The notes beneath the pieces are model-generated. The model saw only the letters and a list, made by a program, of their open reading frames with translations. It was not told the origin of the DNA and did no database searches. A stretch of 27,073 nucleotides of DNA from contig JAHHTM010000004.1 of NCBI GenBank assembly GCA_020024675.1, forward strand, positions 1 through 27,073, read 5' to 3'. Positions 22,697-27,073 of this stretch are shown here, one piece after another. The stretch comes from Muricomes sp. (lineage in GTDB: Bacteria > Bacillota > Clostridia > Lachnospirales > Lachnospiraceae). Within the stretch, counting starts at the first letter, position 1. Each line of letters opens with the position of its first letter. The position numbers and the translations under genes were made by a program.

Positions 22697-23524
22697 ATGA
22701 AATTAGGAATGAAACAGGTTTTAACTGTTGTTAAAAAAGTAGATTTTGGAGTGTATCTTGGAAGTGACACCGAGCGTGTGCTTCTTCCTAAGAAACAGGT
22801 TCCACATGATATAGAAACAGGGGATCCTATAGAAGTTTTTTTATACAAAGATTCACAGGACAGAATGATCGCCACCACAAATGAACCCAAAGTTACATTG
22901 GGAAAACTTGCGGTACTTACAGTAGCCGATACAGGCCGTATGGGAGCATTTCTGGATTGGGGTCTGGAGAAGGATTTATTTCTCCCATTTAAAGAACAGA
23001 CAGCGAAAGTAAAAAAAGGTGATTCCTGTCTTGTTACATTGTACGTTGACAAAAGCAGCAGATTATGCGCCACAATGAAGGTGTATCATCTTCTTAGAAC
23101 AGATTCACCATATAAAAAGGACGATGAAGTAAAAGGAATAATTTATGATACAAGTGATGAATTTGGAGTATTCGTAGCTGTAGATAACTGCTATTCTGCT
23201 CTGATTCCTAAAAAAGATGCTTATGGTAATTTGAAAGTCGGACAGGTAATCGATGCAAGAGTTGTAGATGTAAAAGAAGACGGAAAATTAGATTTAAGTG
23301 TCCGTGGTAAAATTCCACAGCAGATGGATAAAGATGCACAATATCTTGTAAAAGTCATGAAGAATAATCATGGGGTACTTCCATTCACAGATAAAGCTGC
23401 TCCAGAGCTGATCAAAGGGGAATTAAATATGAGTAAAGCTGCGTTCAAACGTGCAGTTGGACGTCTGCTTAAAGAAGGCAAAATCGAGATACTGGAAAAT
23501 AGTATTAAGATGAAAAAAAATTAA
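22697..23524 (+). CDS. CvfB/YitL-like S1 RNA-binding protein
   Basis: A 275-residue protein with tandem S1-type OB domains and a C-terminal winged helix. S1-like units run about 1-62 (QVLTVVKKVDFGVYLGSDTERVLLPKKQVP), 65-130 (KLAVLTVADTGRMGAFLDWGLEKDLFLPF) and 140-205 (EVKGIIYDTSDEFGVFVAVDNCYSALIPKKDAYGNLKVGQVIDARVVDVKEDGKLDLSVR). The tail (about 220-272, LPFTDKAAPELIKGELNMSKAAFKRAVGRLLKEGKIEI) is the winged helix. This is the arrangement of Staphylococcus aureus CvfB, an RNA-binding virulence regulator, and B. subtilis YitL. An AGAGGAG site precedes the ATG. Function in clostridia is not known to me. Confidence 0.92.
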   Translation: MKLGMKQVLTVVKKVDFGVYLGSDTERVLLPKKQVPHDIETGDPIEVFLYKDSQDRMIATTNEPKVTLGKLAVLTVADTGRMGAFLDWGLEKDLFLPFKEQTAKVKKGDSCLVTLYVDKSSRLCATMKVYHLLRTDSPYKKDDEVKGIIYDTSDEFGVFVAVDNCYSALIPKKDAYGNLKVGQVIDARVVDVKEDGKLDLSVRGKIPQQMDKDAQYLVKVMKNNHGVLPFTDKAAPELIKGELNMSKAAFKRAVGRLLKEGKIEILENSIKMKKN

Positions 23525-23533
23525 TAAAATATG

Positions 23534-23561
23534 TTGCAAACTACGTAAAATAAGATATAAT
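23534..23561 (+). promoter_or_regulatory. Sigma-A promoter of the 78-residue gene
   Basis: TTGCAA (23534-23539), 16 bp, and a perfect TATAAT (23556-23561), about 44 bp upstream of the start at 23605. Confidence 0.7.
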
Positions 23562-23604
23562 GAAGCTGTAGGCAAAATAAAAGTCTAAAAGGAGGATTAT
23601 ATTT

Positions 23605-23841
23605 ATGAAAGTACAGAATATAACAAATATAGATGCATTTTTTAAGGTAGTTGATAGTTGCAAAGGAAAAGTAGAATTAGTAACAGGTGAAGGAGACAGA
23701 TTGAATCTTAAGTCTAAACTTTCTCAGTACGTTTCTATGGCAAATATTTTTTCAAATGGAGAAATCCCAGAATTAGAGATTCTTGCATACGAAAAAGAAG
23801 ATACTGACAGATTAATCAATTTTATGATGACAGGCGAGTAA
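23605..23841 (+). CDS. Small conserved-looking protein of unknown function upstream of dnaE
   Basis: A 78-residue protein, MKVQNITNIDAFFKVVDSCKGKVELVTGEGDRLNLKSKLSQYVSMANIFSNGEIPELEILAYEKEDTDRLINFMMTGE given in outline: an N-terminal helix, a GKVELVTGEGDRLNLKSKL turn-strand unit, and an acidic C-terminal helix. It has no signal peptide or membrane segment. AAAGGAGG before the ATG, a good promoter and a terminator just after the gene show it is a real, separately transcribed gene. I have a recollection of similar ORFs in Lachnospiraceae genomes but know of no function, and do not assign one. Confidence 0.8.
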   Translation: MKVQNITNIDAFFKVVDSCKGKVELVTGEGDRLNLKSKLSQYVSMANIFSNGEIPELEILAYEKEDTDRLINFMMTGE

Positions 23842-23868
23842 GCTAGCGTAACAGTATAGGATGTATAT

Positions 23869-23900
23869 AAGGGTAGTCTCTGGTGGGACCGCCCTTTTTA
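23869..23900 (+). terminator. Terminator between the 78-residue gene and dnaE
   Basis: AAGGG (23869-23873) pairs with CCCTT, with an inner GTCTC/GGGAC stem including a G-U pair, and TTTTTATCTTT follows. It ends about 26 bases before the dnaE start, so dnaE either relies on read-through or on a promoter I cannot identify. Confidence 0.75.
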
Positions 23901-23925
23901 TCTTTACAGACAGCAGAGGTGAAGC

Positions 23926-26900
23926 ATGAATTTTGCACATTTACATGTCCACACAGAGTATAGCCTTCTGGATGGATCAAATAAAATAAAAGAATATGTG
24001 TCAAGAGTGAAAGAACTGGGAATGAATAGTGCTGCGATCACAGACCATGGTGTTATGTATGGCGTGATCGATTTTTATCGTGAGGCAAAAAAGCAAGGGA
24101 TTAAGCCTATTCTTGGGTGTGAGGTGTATGTTGCACCAAATTCCAGATTTGACAGAGAGATAACAGGTGGAGAAGACCGTTATTATCATCTGGTTCTCCT
24201 TGCAGAAAATAATGAAGGATATGCCAACCTTATGAAAATTGTTTCAAAAGGATTTACGGAAGGGTATTATTACAAGCCGCGAGTAGACAAAGCTGTTCTG
24301 AAAGAGTATCATGAAGGGATTATTGCTTTAAGTGCATGTCTTGCAGGAGAAGTACAAAGATATCTTACAAAAGGTCTTTACGAGGAAGCAAAGAAAAAAG
24401 CAGTTGAATACGAAGAAATATTTGGAAAAGGGAATTATTTTTTAGAGCTTCAAGATCATGGTATCCCGCAGCAGGCTCTTGTAAATCAGCAGCTCCTTAA
24501 AATGTCAGAAGAATTAAACATCGATCTTGTTGCTACGAATGATGTACATTACACATATGCAGAAGATGAAAAGGCTCATGACATTCTGTTATGTATCCAG
24601 ACAGGAAAAAAATTAGAAGATGAAAATCGTATGCGTTATGTAGGCGGTCAGTATTATGTCAAGTCTCCAGAAGAGATGGCCTCTGTATTTCCATATGCTC
24701 TTCAGGCGTTGGAAAATACGCAGAAAATAGCAGATCGTTGTAATGTTGAGATTGAATTTGGAGTTACAAAACTTCCTAAATACGATGTTCCAGATGGTAT
24801 GACATCATGGGAATATTTAAATAAGCTTTGTGACAGTGGACTTAAAAAGCATTATAAAGAAAAAGCAGAAGAGCATCGGGAACGTCTGGATTATGAGCTT
24901 GGTGTTATTAAAAATATGGGCTATGTTGATTATTTCCTGATCGTATGGGATTTTATCAACTATGCAAAAGAACATGGCATTGCGGTAGGACCAGGAAGAG
25001 GGTCAGCGGCAGGAAGTATCGTTGCATATTGTCTTGAGATCACAAATATAGATCCAATCCGTTATCAGCTTCTGTTTGAGCGTTTCTTAAATCCGGAACG
25101 TGTTTCGATGCCAGATATTGACGTTGATTTCTGTTATGAAAGAAGACAGGAAGTTATAGATTACGTTGTTCGTAAATATGGAAAAGACAGAGTGGCACAG
25201 ATTGTTACATTTGGTACACTGGCCGCCAGGGGAGTCATTCGGGATGTAGGAAGAGTTATGGATCTGCCATATGCGTTTGTGGATTCAATTGCCAAGATGA
25301 TTCCTACGGAACTTAATATTACGATAGACAAGGCCATGAACATGAATCCGGAACTTCGTAAGACTTATGATACGGATCCACAGGTTAAATATCTGATCGA
25401 TATGTCAAGACGTCTGGAAGGCCTGCCACGACATAGTTCTATGCATGCGGCAGGAGTGGTGATCAGCCAGAAAGCAGTAGATGACTATGTGCCATTATCA
25501 AGAGCATCTGATGGAACCATTACAACACAGTTTACGATGACTACATTAGAAGAACTGGGACTTTTAAAGATGGACTTTTTAGGACTTCGTACGTTGACGG
25601 TTATTCAGAATGCAGTGTCTATGGCTCAGAAAAAAACACCAGATTTATCAATGGATACTATTGATTACAATGATAAGAATGTCCTTGATTATATTGGAAC
25701 AGGAAAAACCGAAGGTATTTTCCAGATAGAAAGTCCTGGTATGAAAAGTTTCATGAAGGAATTAAAGCCATCCTGTCTGGAGGACATTATCGCGGGTATC
25801 GCTTTATATCGTCCGGGACCTATGGACTTTATCCCTCAGTATATAAAAGGAAAGACAGAACCATCTACGATCACATATGATTGTCCACAACTTGAACCAA
25901 TCCTTGCCCCGACGTACGGATGTATTGTTTATCAGGAGCAGGTAATGCAGATCGTACGTGATCTTGCAGGCTATACACTTGGACGAAGTGATCTTTTAAG
26001 AAGAGCAATGTCTAAGAAAAAAGCAGATGTGATGCAGAAAGAACGTGAAATTTTTGTTCATGGTGATCAAGAAAATGGAGTTCCTGGATGTATCGCAAAT
26101 GGCATTGATGAAAAGACAGCAAATAAGATTTATGATGATATGATCGATTTTGCAAAGTATGCCTTTAATAAATCTCATGCGGCTGCATATGCAGTGGTTT
26201 CTTACCAGACTGCTTACCTTAAATATTATTATCCGGTTGAATATATGGCAGCACTGATGACATCCGTTATAGAAAATCCACCAAAAGTTGCGGAATATAT
26301 CTATGCATGCAGACAGATGAAGATTCCAATCCTTCCGCCAGATATCAATAGAGGAGTTGCGGATTTTTCCGTTGATGATGAGGCCATCCGTTATGGGTTA
26401 ACTGCAATCAAAGGAGTTGGAAGACCAGTTGTTGAATCGATCACTCTAGATCGTGAAGAATATGGCCGATTTAAAAATCTAGAAGATTTTATCAACCGTA
26501 TTTCAGCAAGAGGAACTTTGAACAAGCGTGTGATCGAAAATCTAATCAAAGCGGGTGCTCTTGATAGTCTGGAAGGTACAAGAAAACAGTTCATGACGAT
26601 TTATGTTCAGATTATCGAGCATGTAAATCAAGAAAAAAAATACAGTATGACAGGGCAAATGTCACTATTTGATCTAGTAGATGAGGACCAAAAAAAAGAT
26701 TTTCAGATCAAGATGCCAGATGTAGGTGAATATGCCAAAGAAAATCTTTTGGCATTTGAAAAAGAAGTACTTGGAATTTACATTAGTGGACATCCATTAG
26801 AAGAATATGAAGAACAGTGGAAAAGGAATATTTCTGCAGTTACTACAGAATTTCAGTTGGATGAGGAAAATGGAAGATCGAAAGTACATGATGGCGCGAA

Positions 26901-27073
26901 AGAGATCATAGGTGGTATGATCATAGATAAGACAATAAAGCACACAAGAACAAATCAAATCATGGCATTTCTGACATTGGAAGATCTGACAGGTACAGTA
27001 GAAGTTGTTGTTTTCCCAAGAGATTATGAAAAAAATCGCGAATTCCTTGAAGTAGACAGCAAAGTATTTATAC
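23926..27073 (+). CDS. dnaE: DNA polymerase III alpha subunit, DnaE type, partial (3' end outside window)
   Basis: From ATG at 23926 (AGAGGTGAAG upstream) an open frame of about 1049 codons runs off the window; the family is usually about 1150 residues. Domains in order: PHP domain (1 to about 270, HLHVHTEYSLLDG and ITDHG), palm/polymerase core with PDIDVDF at 396 (catalytic Asp397 and Asp399) and MDFLGLRTLT (Asp550), fingers with LRRAMSKKK, a helix-hairpin-helix region, the internal clamp-binding motif QMSLF (911-915), and the beginning of the OB domain (GGMIIDKTIKHTRTNQIMAFLTLEDLTGTVEVVVFP). PHP residues His5/His7 and Asp/His of TDH are kept. It is the DnaE, not the PolC, class, since no proofreading exonuclease domain is inserted. 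It acts at the replication fork, in Firmicutes usually alongside PolC. Confidence 0.97.
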   Translation, partial: MNFAHLHVHTEYSLLDGSNKIKEYVSRVKELGMNSAAITDHGVMYGVIDFYREAKKQGIKPILGCEVYVAPNSRFDREITGGEDRYYHLVLLAENNEGYANLMKIVSKGFTEGYYYKPRVDKAVLKEYHEGIIALSACLAGEVQRYLTKGLYEEAKKKAVEYEEIFGKGNYFLELQDHGIPQQALVNQQLLKMSEELNIDLVATNDVHYTYAEDEKAHDILLCIQTGKKLEDENRMRYVGGQYYVKSPEEMASVFPYALQALENTQKIADRCNVEIEFGVTKLPKYDVPDGMTSWEYLNKLCDSGLKKHYKEKAEEHRERLDYELGVIKNMGYVDYFLIVWDFINYAKEHGIAVGPGRGSAAGSIVAYCLEITNIDPIRYQLLFERFLNPERVSMPDIDVDFCYERRQEVIDYVVRKYGKDRVAQIVTFGTLAARGVIRDVGRVMDLPYAFVDSIAKMIPTELNITIDKAMNMNPELRKTYDTDPQVKYLIDMSRRLEGLPRHSSMHAAGVVISQKAVDDYVPLSRASDGTITTQFTMTTLEELGLLKMDFLGLRTLTVIQNAVSMAQKKTPDLSMDTIDYNDKNVLDYIGTGKTEGIFQIESPGMKSFMKELKPSCLEDIIAGIALYRPGPMDFIPQYIKGKTEPSTITYDCPQLEPILAPTYGCIVYQEQVMQIVRDLAGYTLGRSDLLRRAMSKKKADVMQKEREIFVHGDQENGVPGCIANGIDEKTANKIYDDMIDFAKYAFNKSHAAAYAVVSYQTAYLKYYYPVEYMAALMTSVIENPPKVAEYIYACRQMKIPILPPDINRGVADFSVDDEAIRYGLTAIKGVGRPVVESITLDREEYGRFKNLEDFINRISARGTLNKRVIENLIKAGALDSLEGTRKQFMTIYVQIIEHVNQEKKYSMTGQMSLFDLVDEDQKKDFQIKMPDVGEYAKENLLAFEKEVLGIYISGHPLEEYEEQWKRNISAVTTEFQLDEENGRSKVHDGAKEIIGGMIIDKTIKHTRTNQIMAFLTLEDLTGTVEVVVFPRDYEKNREFLEVDSKVFI

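Overview
The window looks like a chromosomal segment of a spore-forming, AT-rich Firmicute of class Clostridia, most likely family Lachnospiraceae. The evidence is purple Gram-positive-type ribosome binding sites (AAGGAG/GGAGG), a lysine riboswitch, stage II sporulation protein R, a SipL-type DUF3794/LysM spore protein, a GadC/YjeM-type APC permease, and a DnaE-type polymerase preceded by a short unnamed Lachnospiraceae-like ORF. Genus cannot be fixed from sequence reading alone. No tRNA, rRNA or CRISPR array was seen.

Layout. 1-275 (-): N-terminal part of an ECF-type sigma factor, cut by the window edge. 358-2326: promoter, lysine riboswitch, terminator and an NhaC-family antiporter, probably a lysine transporter, ending in a bidirectional terminator. 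2325-8325: an AraC-family regulator divergent from a two-gene unit of APC permease plus GH2 beta-galactosidase. The intergenic region carries four TCAACA motifs placed on both promoters. 8334-9327: a PfkB sugar-phosphate kinase with its own promoter. 9356-9684 (-): an 85-residue KOW-like small protein with a near-consensus promoter. 9724-10722: type I L-asparaginase.

10740-12293 is a 1554-bp IS3-family element (IS150-like) that sits exactly in the loop of the bidirectional terminator between asparaginase and murF, with a 3-bp GTT duplication. Both its ORFs are damaged: one missing A in orfA and a nonsense codon in orfB. 12311-16269 (-): pncB-ddl-murF, joining NAD salvage and peptidoglycan precursor synthesis.

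16283-20685 holds sporulation and housekeeping genes. A strong match to a sigma-E promoter precedes a PrcB-domain lipoprotein and sipL. ispE and an FCD-type GntR regulator overlap. spoIIR follows, with a hairpin that would bury its ribosome binding site in read-through mRNA but not in a transcript from the candidate sigma-F promoter. 20716-27073: an MntE-like cation efflux protein, an acyl-ACP thioesterase, CvfB-like S1 protein, a 78-residue conserved-looking small protein and the first ~1049 codons of dnaE.

I did not find one large unknown system. The observations most worth checking are the spoIIR leader hairpin/sigma-F arrangement, the sigma-E promoter that assigns a PrcB lipoprotein to sporulation, the APC permease paired with a beta-galactosidase, and the IS inserted into a terminator loop.
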